A DNA stretch of 53,803 nt from Candidatus Vecturithrix granuli (GTDB lineage: Bacteria > Moduliflexota > Moduliflexia > Moduliflexales > Moduliflexaceae). The position numbers and the translations under genes are program-made. The stretch spans positions 63,307 through 117,109 of the forward strand of contig DF820465.1 in the NCBI GenBank assembly GCA_000739535.1, given 5' to 3'. Below, in pieces: positions 1-7,779 of the stretch; the stretch's first letter is position 1, and the number at the start of each line of letters is the position of its first letter. Under the pieces are notes generated by a model. It was not told the DNA's origin and made no database searches. It saw only the letters and a program-made list of their open reading frames with translations.

Positions 1-327
1 GCCGCAGCCGACGCCCGCAACATCTTCCAGGAGATCGAATACTACCGCCTCGGCGAAGCCATCCTCTGGGAAGCCAAAAGCCACCTCGCCCTGCGCCATT
101 TCCCCGAAACCCGCGCCAGCCTCGCCGCCGCTAACGCCATCTTCACGCGCCAGCAGCAACCCCATCACGCCGCCGAAGCCAAACTCGTCGCAGGCCAACT
201 CCTATTAGCCGAAACCGGCGACACCGCGCAGGCGTTGATATTATTCAACGAAGCAAAGGCCACCTTTGCCGAATCAGGCTTAAAACGCTTAGAAAAAGAG
301 GCGGAACGTCTCATTACCCCGCCCTGA
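1..327 (+). CDS. C-terminal part of a TPR-like helical repeat protein (5' end outside window)
   Basis: The reading frame is open from base 1 to a TGA at 325-327 and has no start, so only the last 108 residues are present. The sequence is Ala/Leu/Glu-rich and helical, with paired helices spaced like tetratricopeptide repeats (AEAKLVAGQLLLAETGD, then AQALILFNEAKATFAESG). The domain probably mediates protein contacts, but no specific role can be read. Its last ~50 residues are clearly paralogous to the fragment at 1145-1300. The stop codon lies inside the first palindrome of the repeat array that follows, so that repeat may have trimmed or replaced the native C-terminus. Confidence 0.6.
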   Translation, partial: AAADARNIFQEIEYYRLGEAILWEAKSHLALRHFPETRASLAAANAIFTRQQQPHHAAEAKLVAGQLLLAETGDTAQALILFNEAKATFAESGLKRLEKEAERLITPP

Positions 328-660
328 AAGGGCGAAAAACCTGCCGCGAAGCGGCAACGGGATACAGCCAGATGTTTTAACATCTGGAAACATGAATTGT
401 GATATTTTCGCCCTGAAAGGGCGATGGATTATAGCCAGATGTTTTAACATCTGGAAATGAACACGAATCGTCATTTTCCGCCCTGAAAGGGCGGCGGGTT
501 ATAGCCAGATGTTTTAACATCTGGAAATGGAATCACATTGTATTTTCCGCCCTGAAAGGGCGGTGGGTTCGTTCCGCCGCCCTTTCAGGGCGGGATGATG
601 TTGTGTGTCCGGCGTCCAGAGGTTGAAACCTCTGGCTGTATCCCATCGCCCTTTCAGGGC
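321..660. repeat. REP-like palindrome array
   Basis: Six copies of the 13-base palindrome gccctgaaagggc or its complement start at 321, 410, 480, 549, 579 and 648. The last two are inverted relative to the first four. Between them sit copies of a second palindrome, ccagatgttttaacatctgg, at 368-387, 435-454 and 505-524, and a variant at 616-635 (ccagaggttgaaacctctgg). Unit spacing is about 70 bases. The array ends right before a Y1-type transposase gene, the arrangement expected for REP/BIME sequences with their RAYT enzyme. Confidence 0.8.
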
Positions 661-678
661 GGAATCAGGAGAAAATTT

Positions 679-1131
679 ATGGGCAGTTCGTTAACCAATT
701 TGCTCTATCACATCGTCTTTTCGACCAAAATGCGGCAGGACTCGATTACGCCAAATTTAGCGCAAGATTTGTATCCCTATATCGGCGGCATTATTCGGGA
801 TGAAAAAGGCGTGTTACTGAAAATCGGCGGCATGCCGAATCACCTGCACCTGTTGACGAAATTCCATCCATCCATTTCCGTTTCCACCATGTTGCAACAC
901 ATCAAAGGCAGTTCATCAAAGTGGATCAATGAAGGTCGCCGCACTCTGGGGCAGTTCGCCTGGCAAACCGGTTACGCCGCATTTTCAGTCAGCGAATCAG
1001 CGGCGAACGCGGTCACGCGCTATATCGAAACGCAGACGGAACATCATCAACGCCAGACCTATCAAGAAGAACTGCTTGCGCTCCTGCAAAAACACCGAAT
1101 TCCCTACGATGATCGCTATATCTGGGAGTAA
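679..1131 (+). CDS. REP-associated tyrosine transposase (IS200/Y1-like family)
   Basis: A 150-residue protein of the IS200-like Y1 transposase superfamily, single-strand DNA endonucleases that cut and rejoin via a catalytic tyrosine. The start MGSSLTNLLYHIVFSTK is typical of the family, and GMPNHLHLL (residues 53-61) is the metal-binding HUH-type motif. The conserved tyrosine is expected in the C-terminal third, for example in the TGYAAFSVSES segment. ATG 679 is preceded by aggaga at a normal distance; the upstream in-frame extension is repeat sequence and is rejected. Its length and lone position with a flanking palindrome array favour a domesticated RAYT over an active IS200. Confidence 0.8.
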   Translation: MGSSLTNLLYHIVFSTKMRQDSITPNLAQDLYPYIGGIIRDEKGVLLKIGGMPNHLHLLTKFHPSISVSTMLQHIKGSSSKWINEGRRTLGQFAWQTGYAAFSVSESAANAVTRYIETQTEHHQRQTYQEELLALLQKHRIPYDDRYIWE

Positions 1132-1144
1132 ACGAAAGGAACAT

Positions 1145-1300
1145 GCAGAAATTTTGACTGGCAATGAGAAATTGCAAACCGGCGACAGAGCGCAGGCGTT
1201 GACGTTATTTAACCAGGCAAACACCACATTGGATGAGTTAGGACTAAAACGACTTGCAAACGAGGCCAATCACTTGATCAAGACATGGGGGCAGCAATGA
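1145..1300 (+). pseudogene. Remnant of a TPR-like protein C-terminus
   Basis: This 51-residue stretch (AEILTGNEK to KTWGQQ, stop TGA 1298-1300) aligns without gaps to the end of the protein ending at 327. Both show the patterns TGD.AQAL.LFN.A and GLKRL..EA..LI. No start codon or ribosome-binding site belongs to it. The transposase and palindrome array lie between the two paralogous tails, so the remnant is probably a leftover of a duplicated TPR gene disrupted by the repeat element. Confidence 0.5.
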
Positions 1301-1483
1301 GAATCAAAGTCAGTCAAAGGGGGTCTTCATCCCCAAAGACCTGTTCCTTGAAAACGTGGATGAGATAGAGATTCAGAGAGACCTGGATATGTTAGTATTT
1401 GGTTATGCGCGAATTCGACATTCCATTGGCGTTTACATTGCGATCATCATTTTCGCCAGGCCGGATTTTTGACTGAACCGTAA
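1297..1483 (+). pseudogene. Collapsed VapBC-like toxin-antitoxin remnant
   Basis: ATG 1297 overlaps the preceding TGA and opens MRIKVSQ. After a one-base frame change the text continues VFIPKDLFLENVDEIEIQRDLDML, the usual N-terminus of AbrB/VapB-type antitoxins. In a third frame the segment ending at TAA 1481-1483 reads CDHHFRQAGFLTEP, which resembles the extreme C-terminus of PIN-domain VapC toxins. The toxin body is missing, so this looks like an internal deletion joining antitoxin head to toxin tail. The evidence is short motifs only. Confidence 0.45.
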
Positions 1484-1495
1484 GCGGACGCCAAA

Positions 1496-1820
1496 CTTGT
1501 CGAAAGAAAACTTTCCATTCATGTCCTATGCCGATTCAAAGAAAATGGACATTTTATCATGATCATGGTCTGCGTTATGAGGTGATCTTATGATTTGTGA
1601 ATTTTGCGGGGGCCGCACAACACAACGTCGAATTCGTAAACATCATTGGTGAAAGAAACACCTGTATATGATTGATGACGTGCCGGCTGAGGTCTGTATG
1701 GAGTGCGGCGAACGCTATTATCATGCGCAGGTGTTGGATGCCATTGACCGGCTTTTAGCCCAGGAGAATGAAATCAAAGCCCTGTTACAAGTCGAAGTTG
1801 TCACATTACAGATCGCTTGA
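1496..1820 (+). pseudogene. Decayed DUF4258-like toxin tail and YgiT/MqsA-type zinc-finger antitoxin
   Basis: From ATG 1590 to TGA 1818-1820 the frame encodes a YgiT-type zinc finger protein: CEFCGG, then a basic stretch, then VPAEVCMECGERYYHAQV, giving two CXXC pairs. Codon 21 (1650-1652) is TGA where family members have a second Trp (HHWW), so a single TGG-to-TGA change is the simplest reading. Selenocysteine is unlikely there. The 30 codons before it (1496-1585, LVERKLSIHVLCRFKENG) weakly resemble the end of a DUF4258 toxin, the usual partner. The module is inactive unless the UGA is suppressed. Confidence 0.5.
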
Positions 1821-2040
1821 CATTGTTGATGATGGCATGCGCGTCTCTTGAAATCGTTAGCCAACACCGACCTCACATGGTTTTATTTGATTTACAATGC
1901 ATAAAAAAACCACTGTTATACTCTGGATACCTGCTGTTTTCGCGGTACAGAAATTCCGAGTGCTGTGTATTGACGGCTCGGCGTGAGGATGCTGCAAGAC
2001 TCAAATCGCTGCACGGTAAAGAAATCGAATTGCATAGCCT

Positions 2041-2205
2041 ATGCCAGAACGAAAAAAAAGAAAATATGGCGATTTCCAAACCCCCGAGGCGTTAGCCCTT
2101 CAGATAGTAAACCTCATTCCCGAAACAACTTTCACGAGGGCGTTTCGGAAAAATTTTGAACATCGAGTGATAGAGAATTTATTTTTGCTTGACCATGTCA
2201 GATAG
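2041..2205 (+). pseudogene. N-terminal stub of an N6-adenine DNA methylase-like protein
   Basis: A 54-codon frame opens MPERKKRKYGDFQTPEALALQIVNLI. The KYGDFQTP.ALA..IV..I pattern is the standard beginning of N-6 DNA methylases of restriction systems. The S-adenosylmethionine motif that should follow is absent, and the frame ends at TAG 2203-2205 after unrelated-looking residues. It is best seen as a truncated restriction-modification remnant. The rest of 1821-2270 contains nothing else convincing. Confidence 0.4.
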
Positions 2206-2273
2206 GCATGGAAAATGCTTTTTTGACATTGTAATCAATAATCAAACCCGAAGTTCTCCTAATAGTTTTTTGG

Positions 2274-2448
2274 TAGTGGTTAAATAGTAAGTGATGACTC
2301 ATGCTTCACGATGCGGTCAGGAGTGGTCGTCGCAACGGCATCAGCGATGCCGCGCCTGTCAGGGCGTTGCCCTGATGCGATGACCTCATCGCACTCCTTA
2401 GGTGCTGAGCAGTGTTCCGGGCACTCATCACTTACAATTTAACCACTA
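2274..2448. mobile_element. MITE-like element with 24-base terminal inverted repeats
   Basis: The ends at 2274-2297 and 2425-2448 are inverted repeats (tagtggttaaatagtaagtg at the left, continuing tga) with one mismatch. The ~125-base interior is rich in small hairpins, for example gcatcagcgatgc, tcagggcgttgccctga and gcgatgacctcatcgc. No coding capacity belongs to it. Its right end lies within the first codons of the NACHT remnant that follows, so insertion or an associated deletion probably removed that gene's upstream part. Confidence 0.7.
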
Positions 2449-3637
2449 TCTATTATTGACCATGATTGCCAATGTCCACAACTATCGCGGCGCCTTGCCG
2501 GAGAAACGCGTAGATTTGTACGCGGAAATCTGCGACGTGCTGTTGGGGCACTGGCAGCGTGGGAAAGGGTTGGGAGAACGTCTGACAGCCGCGCAGCGGC
2601 GCGTGGCCCTGCAACCGCTGGCGGACGCGATGATGAGACGGAACCTGCGTGAAATCAGGACCCAGGATGCGCTGGCGGTCATGCGTGAGCACCTGTTGCG
2701 GATTGGTATAAGCGAAGAGGAGATTCCGGCCTTTCTCCCTGATCTTCAGGCTAACTGCGGCGTATTGGTGGAAAAAGAAGTGGATGTGTGGGCATTTGCG
2801 CATCTGACCTTTCAGGAATACCTGTGCGCCGCCCATTGGAAAGCCAGCGGCAAAGCCCTGCAATGGGAATTCCCGCAATGGCAGAGCCTGATTGCGGAAA
2901 GCTGGTGGCATGAAACCCTGTTGTTGTATGCCGCGCAGCAGGATGCCACGCCATTGGTGAACGCCTGTTTACAGATTAACTCGCCTTCCGCCTTACGTCT
3001 GGCTGCGAATATGAGCCGGGAGGCCTTGCAGCTTGAGAGTTCCCTGCGTGAAACCATCGCTGTCTCCCTGAAAACGCTGATCATTCAGCTTCGCCGCGAA
3101 CCGAAAGCGGTGTCTGAGGAAGAATTCATAGAAGTTTTTCAGCTTGATGATCAATGGCGGCCGCTGGCGTATATCCAGAATGAATATGAGGATCAGGGCG
3201 AAGTGATCATCGATCATGCCACCGGCTTGATGTGGCAGAAATCAGGATCGGATGAGGAGTTGACCTATCAGGCAGCCCCAAATTATATTATCCAACTCAA
3301 TCAGCAGCGTTTTGCCGGCCATAGCGACTGGCGTCTGCCGACTATACCGGAACTGATGTCCTTGTTAGAGCCGGAAAAGCAGGCAAACGATTTGTACATC
3401 AATCCTCGATTTGATGCACGGCAGCGGTGGTGTTGGAGCGCTGACAGAATATTAGAATCTTCTGAACAGAGTGCTTCAAGACAGGGAGGGCTTCTGGCCT
3501 GGTTTCAAAGGCTGAGAGGGAGAGGCCGGCGAGGTTCGTCGGGGTCGGCGTGGGACGTCCTTTTCCTCAACGGCAGCGTGCACTGGGACTACTTCCCCTA
3601 CGCCAGCTACGTTCGCGCGGTTCGTTCCAGACAATGA
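2402..3637 (+). CDS. Truncated NACHT-family protein with C-terminal DUF1566 (lectin-like) domain
   Basis: The frame encodes 411 residues, but the first ~15 come from the MITE. Native sequence begins around YLLLTMIANVHNYRGALPEKR, the segment that follows the NTPase core in NACHT/STAND proteins, so Walker A and B are missing. HLTFQEYLCAAHW (residues ~139-151) is a typical NACHT-associated signature. Residues ~275-411 form a DUF1566/Lcl-type domain (ATGLMWQKSG, DWRLPTIPEL, then W....F..G and YVRAVRS at the end). The last variable segment (codons 3554-3610) is almost entirely NNC codons, as in diversity-generating-retroelement targets. The full-length gene would be a conflict or defence sensor; this copy is probably non-functional unless expressed from the new start. 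Confidence 0.65.
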   Translation: MLSSVPGTHHLQFNHYLLLTMIANVHNYRGALPEKRVDLYAEICDVLLGHWQRGKGLGERLTAAQRRVALQPLADAMMRRNLREIRTQDALAVMREHLLRIGISEEEIPAFLPDLQANCGVLVEKEVDVWAFAHLTFQEYLCAAHWKASGKALQWEFPQWQSLIAESWWHETLLLYAAQQDATPLVNACLQINSPSALRLAANMSREALQLESSLRETIAVSLKTLIIQLRREPKAVSEEEFIEVFQLDDQWRPLAYIQNEYEDQGEVIIDHATGLMWQKSGSDEELTYQAAPNYIIQLNQQRFAGHSDWRLPTIPELMSLLEPEKQANDLYINPRFDARQRWCWSADRILESSEQSASRQGGLLAWFQRLRGRGRRGSSGSAWDVLFLNGSVHWDYFPYASYVRAVRSRQ

Positions 3638-3686
3638 TGGGTTATTTGGTGATTTAAATCATTTGATTCTTTTGGTTTTGGGGGGT

Positions 3687-3706
3687 ACAGGGGGCTTGCC
3701 CCCTGT
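3687..3706 (+). terminator. Hairpin, probable terminator after the NACHT remnant
   Basis: acagggggcttgccccctgt forms an 8-bp GC-rich stem with a cttg loop and is followed within a few bases by cgaaaaattttt. It fits a rho-independent terminator. A hairpin just downstream of a diversity-generating-retroelement variable region is the alternative reading. Confidence 0.55.
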
Positions 3707-3889
3707 CGAAAAATTTTTGCTTGCACGTTGAAAATCCACGGCTTGCCAAGCGCGAGAATTTTCTTGACATCTTTCTAACCTTTCCTGAAGACTATTTGAG
3801 AAAAATTCAGGCGGAGAAGAGCGGGAGAGTTTTCACAAAAGGTGTGGCTTGTTTTCACTTCGTTGCTGTGTTTTTTATAGGGGGGATGC

Positions 3890-5020
3890 ATGAAGATCCA
3901 CGAATATCAAGCGAAGGAATTTTTTGCACGTTACCAGATTCCGATCCCGGAAGAGCGGCTGTGTACCAGCGTTGAGGCGGTCAAAGATGCGTTTCAGCAG
4001 ATGCAGCGGCCGGTTGCAGTAAAAGCCCAGGTGCTTGTCGGCGGGCGCGGCAAGGCGGGCGGCATCAAGCTTGCCAAATCGTTACAGGAAGCCGAAGCAG
4101 CGGCAACCCGGATTTTAGGCATGACGATTAAAGACTTACCGGTCAAAAAAGTGCTGGTCTCGGAAGCGGTGGAGATTCTGAGTGAAGCCTACATTGGCAT
4201 TATCGCGGACCGGAATTCGAAAAATCTGGTGATGATGGTCAGTTCTGAAGGGGGCGTTGAGATCGAAGAGGTCGCCAAAGCGACGCCGGAAAAAATTTGT
4301 AAATTAGAGGTGAATCCGGAAGTCGGTTTATTCGACTTTCAGGCCCGAAGATTGGCGTTTCACTTGTTTGATGACGTCAAACAGGCGACGCGCGCGGCTG
4401 GCATCATGAAAAAGCTGTATGCCTGCTATATGGAAAGCGACGCTTCACTGGCAGAAATCAATCCCTTCGTGGTTACGGGCGATGGCCGGATGCTGGCTTT
4501 AGATGCGAAGATAATTCTTGACGATAACGCCTTATATCGCCATCCGGAGTATGAAACGCTGCGCGATCTGACGGAAGATGAGCAAAAAGAGCTTGACGCC
4601 AAACAGAAAGGCTTAACGTACATTAAATTAGATGGTCAGATCGGCTGCATGGTGAATGGCGCGGGTCTGGCAATGGCAACGATGGATGTCATCAAGCTCT
4701 ATGGCGGCAGTCCGGCCAATTTTCTCGATATTGGCGGCAGTTCCAACCCGCAGAAAGTAGTAGATGCCATGAATATTCTCCTGAGCGACCGCAATGTCAA
4801 AGTGGTGATGATTAATATTTTTGGCGGCATTACCCGTTGCGATGACGTCGCCAAAGGTCTGTTAACTGCACTGGAACAGATTGACGTCAAACTTCCGATT
4901 GTGGCGCGTCTCTCTGGCACGAATGCGCAGGAAGGGTTAGAATTGCTGCAACATACGGCGCTGCACGTTGTGTCATCAATGCGTGAAGCGGCTCAAAAAG
5001 CGATTGCGCTGATCCAATAG
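3890..5020 (+). CDS. sucC: Succinate-CoA ligase (ADP-forming), beta subunit
   Basis: This protein forms the TCA-cycle succinyl-CoA synthetase with SucD, coupling succinyl-CoA cleavage to nucleotide triphosphate formation. The 376 residues are close to the usual ~388. The N-terminal ATP-grasp part shows MKIHEYQAKEFFARY and VKAQVLVGGRGKAGG; acidic metal-site residues lie in SLAEINPFVV. The CoA-ligase C-terminal part has GGSSNPQKV and INIFGGITRCDDVAKG. ATG 3890 follows a run of G (ggggggatgc). sucD begins 59 bases downstream, so both are probably one transcript. No convincing sigma-70 promoter was found in the ~180-base leader. Confidence 0.97.
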   Translation: MKIHEYQAKEFFARYQIPIPEERLCTSVEAVKDAFQQMQRPVAVKAQVLVGGRGKAGGIKLAKSLQEAEAAATRILGMTIKDLPVKKVLVSEAVEILSEAYIGIIADRNSKNLVMMVSSEGGVEIEEVAKATPEKICKLEVNPEVGLFDFQARRLAFHLFDDVKQATRAAGIMKKLYACYMESDASLAEINPFVVTGDGRMLALDAKIILDDNALYRHPEYETLRDLTEDEQKELDAKQKGLTYIKLDGQIGCMVNGAGLAMATMDVIKLYGGSPANFLDIGGSSNPQKVVDAMNILLSDRNVKVVMINIFGGITRCDDVAKGLLTALEQIDVKLPIVARLSGTNAQEGLELLQHTALHVVSSMREAAQKAIALIQ

Positions 5021-5079
5021 ACTATGCTCAATTCCCCTCCTGGGAAGGGCAAGGAGTGAGTTGAAAGCGAGAGAAGACC

Positions 5080-5952
5080 ATGAGTATTTTAATTGATGAA
5101 AGCACCCGTGTCATCGTACAGGGCATCACCGGCCGGGATGGGAGTTTTCACGCGCAGAAAATGCAAGAATATGGCACGCATGTTGTAGCCGGGACAACCC
5201 CTGGCAAAGAAGGGCAAAGGATTGCAGGGATTCCGGTGTTTCACTCGGTCGAAAAAGCGGTGCGGGAAACCGGGGCTGACGCCTCGGTGATTTTTGTGCC
5301 GCCGGCTTTTGCGATTGATGCGATCTGTGAAGCTTCGGATGCGGGCGTCAAATTGGTCGTGGCGATTACCGAAGGCATTCCGACGCTGGATGTGATGAAA
5401 GCGGTCAAGTTTCTTGAACGGAACGGCACGCTGCTGATTGGTCCCAATTGTCCCGGTCTGATCTCACCCGGCAAGTGCAAAATCGGCATCCTGCCAGCGA
5501 ATATTTTCAAAAAAGGCTATATCGGTTTAATTTCCCGCAGCGGCACTTTAACGTATGAGGTCGTGAATGCGTTGACTCTGGGCGGATATGGGCAATCAAC
5601 CTGTATTGGTATGGGCGGTGACCCGATTATTGGTTTAGGCTTTATCGAACTGTTACAGCGTTTCGAAGCAGACCCCCAAACTCAGGCGGTCGCGCTGATT
5701 GGGGAAATCGGCGGTAATGCGGAAGAGCAGGCGGCGGAATTTATTGCGAGCCAGATGACTAAACCGGTGGTCGCCTTTATTGCCGGACAAACGGCTCCGC
5801 CGGGCAAACGCATGGGACATGCCGGGGCGATCATTTCCGGCGGTTCAGGAACCGCCTCAGAGAAAATTGCTGCCTTTGAAAAAATCGGCGTCCCGGTCGC
5901 CAAAGAACCGGCGGATTTTCCGGAATTGATGAAGAAAGCTTTGCATACATAA
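5080..5952 (+). CDS. sucD: Succinate-CoA ligase, alpha subunit
   Basis: The 290-residue alpha subunit carries the CoA-binding Rossmann domain ([24 protein letters not shown]) and the catalytic phospho-histidine. That residue is His247 in [14 protein letters not shown], corresponding to His246 of E. coli SucD. Length matches the family (~289). It directly follows sucC and precedes a malic enzyme after a repeat-filled gap. Start ATG 5080 is supported by alignment of [15 protein letters not shown]; the ribosome-binding site is weak (gagagaag). Confidence 0.97.
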   Translation: MSILIDESTRVIVQGITGRDGSFHAQKMQEYGTHVVAGTTPGKEGQRIAGIPVFHSVEKAVRETGADASVIFVPPAFAIDAICEASDAGVKLVVAITEGIPTLDVMKAVKFLERNGTLLIGPNCPGLISPGKCKIGILPANIFKKGYIGLISRSGTLTYEVVNALTLGGYGQSTCIGMGGDPIIGLGFIELLQRFEADPQTQAVALIGEIGGNAEEQAAEFIASQMTKPVVAFIAGQTAPPGKRMGHAGAIISGGSGTASEKIAAFEKIGVPVAKEPADFPELMKKALHT

Positions 5953-5976
5953 GTAGCTATGAATAATTTATTTTAC

Positions 5977-6226
5977 ACAGGACTTACGTAGTATCCCCCC
6001 CCTCAATCCCTCCGTAAACGGGGGGAAGTTCACAGAAAAGCGCCACGTCTCATCCCCCCGCTTGCGAGGGGATGAAGGGGGGTGTGTGTAAGAAGCTGTT
6101 TTAAAAGTTTGCAGGTGAGGAGTGCGAAAGCTCTGCTTTCGCTGTCAAAGCAGAGCTTTGACACTCCTGTTCACCTCTCTTGAAATGCCCGTTGCATGGA
6201 CTTTTAAAACAGCTTCTAAGTCCTGT
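5977..6226. mobile_element. MITE (acaggacttacg family), interrupted by a second element
   Basis: The left end acaggacttac (5977-5987) and right end taagtcctgt (6217-6226) are complementary. The interior has two strong C/G hairpins around cccccgtaaacgggggg-like and ccccccgcttgcgagggg-like cores. An uninterrupted copy of the same family lies in inverse orientation at 34728-34846, which shows where the insertion at 6093-6216 split this one. No protein is encoded. Confidence 0.75.
6093..6216. mobile_element. Nested MITE with TAAG flanks
   Basis: The ends aagctgttttaaaagt (6093-6108) and acttttaaaacagctt (6200-6215) are perfect inverted repeats. TAAG occurs immediately outside both ends (6089-6092 and 6217-6220), consistent with a 4-base target duplication inside the older element. 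The interior is dominated by two cruciform-forming palindromes (cgaaagctctgctttcg and caaagcagagctttg). Confidence 0.7.
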
Positions 6227-6236
6227 TGTTTATTCA

Positions 6237-6299
6237 TGTAGCGCGAAACTCCAGTTTCGCGCATCTTTGACAGCCGCGAAACTGGAGTTTCGCACTACA
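6237..6299. repeat. Hairpin repeat of the gcgaaactggagtttcgc family
   Basis: Two arms of 25 bases (6237-6261 and 6275-6299) are inverted copies with one mismatch, and each arm is itself a palindrome (cgcgaaactccagtttcgcg). The short centre is gcatctttgacagc. Equivalent ~65-base units occur at 53478-53542 and 53728-53792, with looser copies near 8893 and 48157-48229. It ends 22 bases before the malic enzyme start and may sit in its leader. Confidence 0.75.
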
Positions 6300-6321
6300 T
6301 TTTCATAGGAGGAATATTTCA

Positions 6322-7779
6322 ATGGCAAAAGTGAATTGGACCTTAGATAATTTAAATGAAATTTTTGTTGAGGCGTCCCTGACGCAAGAACAGATTGCAA
6401 AAGCTAAAACCTTGTTTCTCAAACGTTTAGCAGAACAGGCGCATCGTTTTTACGGCGGCAAAATGCAAACCGTCCCTAAAGCCGGAGTATTTGGCTTTAA
6501 CTGGTTTAACGTCTGGTACACCCCGGGCGTATCAAAGATTTCGACGACGATTCGTGACGATAATGAAACGTCCTACGAACTCTCTAACCGCGGCAATTAC
6601 GTGGCGGTCGTCAGCGATTCTACGCGCGTGTTAGGCGACGGTGATTGCACTCCTCCGGGCGGACTGGGCGTGATGGAAGGCAAATCCTTCCTGATGAAAT
6701 ATCTTGGGGGCATTGATGCGACCGCCTTGTGTATTGACAGCCGTAATGAAAAAGGGGAACATGACCCGGATAAAATTATTGAGTTTGTCAAAATGGTGCA
6801 GCCGAGTTTCGGCGCAATCAATTTAGAAGATATTTCGCAGCCGAACTGCTACAAGGTGCTGGATACCTTACGCGAAGTGTGCGATATTCCGGTCTGGCAC
6901 GACGACGCCCAGGGTACGGCTTGCGTTACCCTGGCGGGATTGTTGAACGCGCTCAAAATTGTTGATAAACCGTTATCGGATGTGAAAATCGTGTTCTTAG
7001 GGGCCGGCGCCTCCAATGCGACCATTGCCCGAATTATCCTCGCGGCCGGCGGCAATCCAGAAAAAATGATCATGTTCGATTCCAGAGGCGGACTCCATAA
7101 AGATCGCCAGGATATTAAAGCGGATACCCGTTTTTATCGCAAGTGGGAACTCTGCGAACAGACTAACCCTGCCAAAATCAACACATTCGACGAAGGTATG
7201 AAAGACGCAGATGTGCTGATTGCCCTTTCAACCCCGGGACCAAATACCGTTAAACCGCAGTCAATCAGCCTGATGGCTGAAAAATCTATTGTCTTTACTT
7301 GCGCCAATCCGGTGCCCGAAATTTATCCGTATGCCGCCAAAGAAGCGGGGGCCTATATTGTGGCGACCGGGCGCGGCGATTTCCCGAATCAGGTGAATAA
7401 CTCGGTCGGATTTCCTGGGATTTTGAAAGGCGCGCTGTTAGTGCGGGCGCGTCAAATTTCAGACGGTATGGCGATTGCGGCTGCGGAATCGTTAGCGAAA
7501 TATGCCGAAAATCGGGGGATCGGTCCGGAAAATATTATCGCCACGATGGATGAAGCCGGCGTGTTTGCGTATGAGGCCGCCGACGTGGCCATGCAGGCGA
7601 TTAAAGAAGGCCTGGCACGAATCACAATGACCAGAGAAGAAGCCTATAATAAAGCAGACGCTGACATTAAACATGCGCGTGAACTCACTCATAAATTGAT
7701 CGAACACGGCATGATTAAACGTCCGCCGGAAACCATGCTGCAAGAAGCCCTGGATTGGGCGATCAAACAGGTTGCGTAA
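6322..7779 (+). CDS. Malic enzyme (malate to pyruvate, NAD(P)-dependent)
   Basis: The 485-residue protein belongs to the malic enzyme family, which oxidatively decarboxylates malate to pyruvate. WYTPGVSKIS (the malic N-terminal domain signature), VVSDSTRVLGDGD, INLEDISQPNCYKVLD and VWHDDAQGTA provide the substrate, metal and catalytic residues. VFLGAGASNATIARIILAAGG is the NAD(P) Rossmann loop, and NPVPEIYPYAAKEAGA and NQVNNSVGFPGI are family-typical. A C-terminal extension of ~80 residues follows. ATG 6322 has a strong taggaggaat site. With sucCD upstream it makes a C4-acid metabolism group. Cofactor preference is not readable with confidence. Confidence 0.93.
   Translation: MAKVNWTLDNLNEIFVEASLTQEQIAKAKTLFLKRLAEQAHRFYGGKMQTVPKAGVFGFNWFNVWYTPGVSKISTTIRDDNETSYELSNRGNYVAVVSDSTRVLGDGDCTPPGGLGVMEGKSFLMKYLGGIDATALCIDSRNEKGEHDPDKIIEFVKMVQPSFGAINLEDISQPNCYKVLDTLREVCDIPVWHDDAQGTACVTLAGLLNALKIVDKPLSDVKIVFLGAGASNATIARIILAAGGNPEKMIMFDSRGGLHKDRQDIKADTRFYRKWELCEQTNPAKINTFDEGMKDADVLIALSTPGPNTVKPQSISLMAEKSIVFTCANPVPEIYPYAAKEAGAYIVATGRGDFPNQVNNSVGFPGILKGALLVRARQISDGMAIAAAESLAKYAENRGIGPENIIATMDEAGVFAYEAADVAMQAIKEGLARITMTREEAYNKADADIKHARELTHKLIEHGMIKRPPETMLQEALDWAIKQVA

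Noticed and set aside
321-660. CRISPR array
   Set aside because: Repeats are short palindromes with inverted copies and irregular, partly repeated spacers, which fits REP sequences instead.
1650-1652. In-frame TGA in the MqsA-like frame as selenocysteine
   Set aside because: The aligned residue in the family is Trp (HHWW) and no hairpin follows, so a TGG-to-TGA mutation is simpler.
1817-2095. Plus-strand frame of 92 codons before the methylase stub
   Set aside because: No ribosome-binding site or domain, and it overlaps the better-supported methylase N-terminus in another frame.
3764-3798. sucC promoter with TTGACA at 3764-3769
   Set aside because: The nearest acceptable -10 box is 20 or more bases away, too far for a standard sigma-70 promoter.
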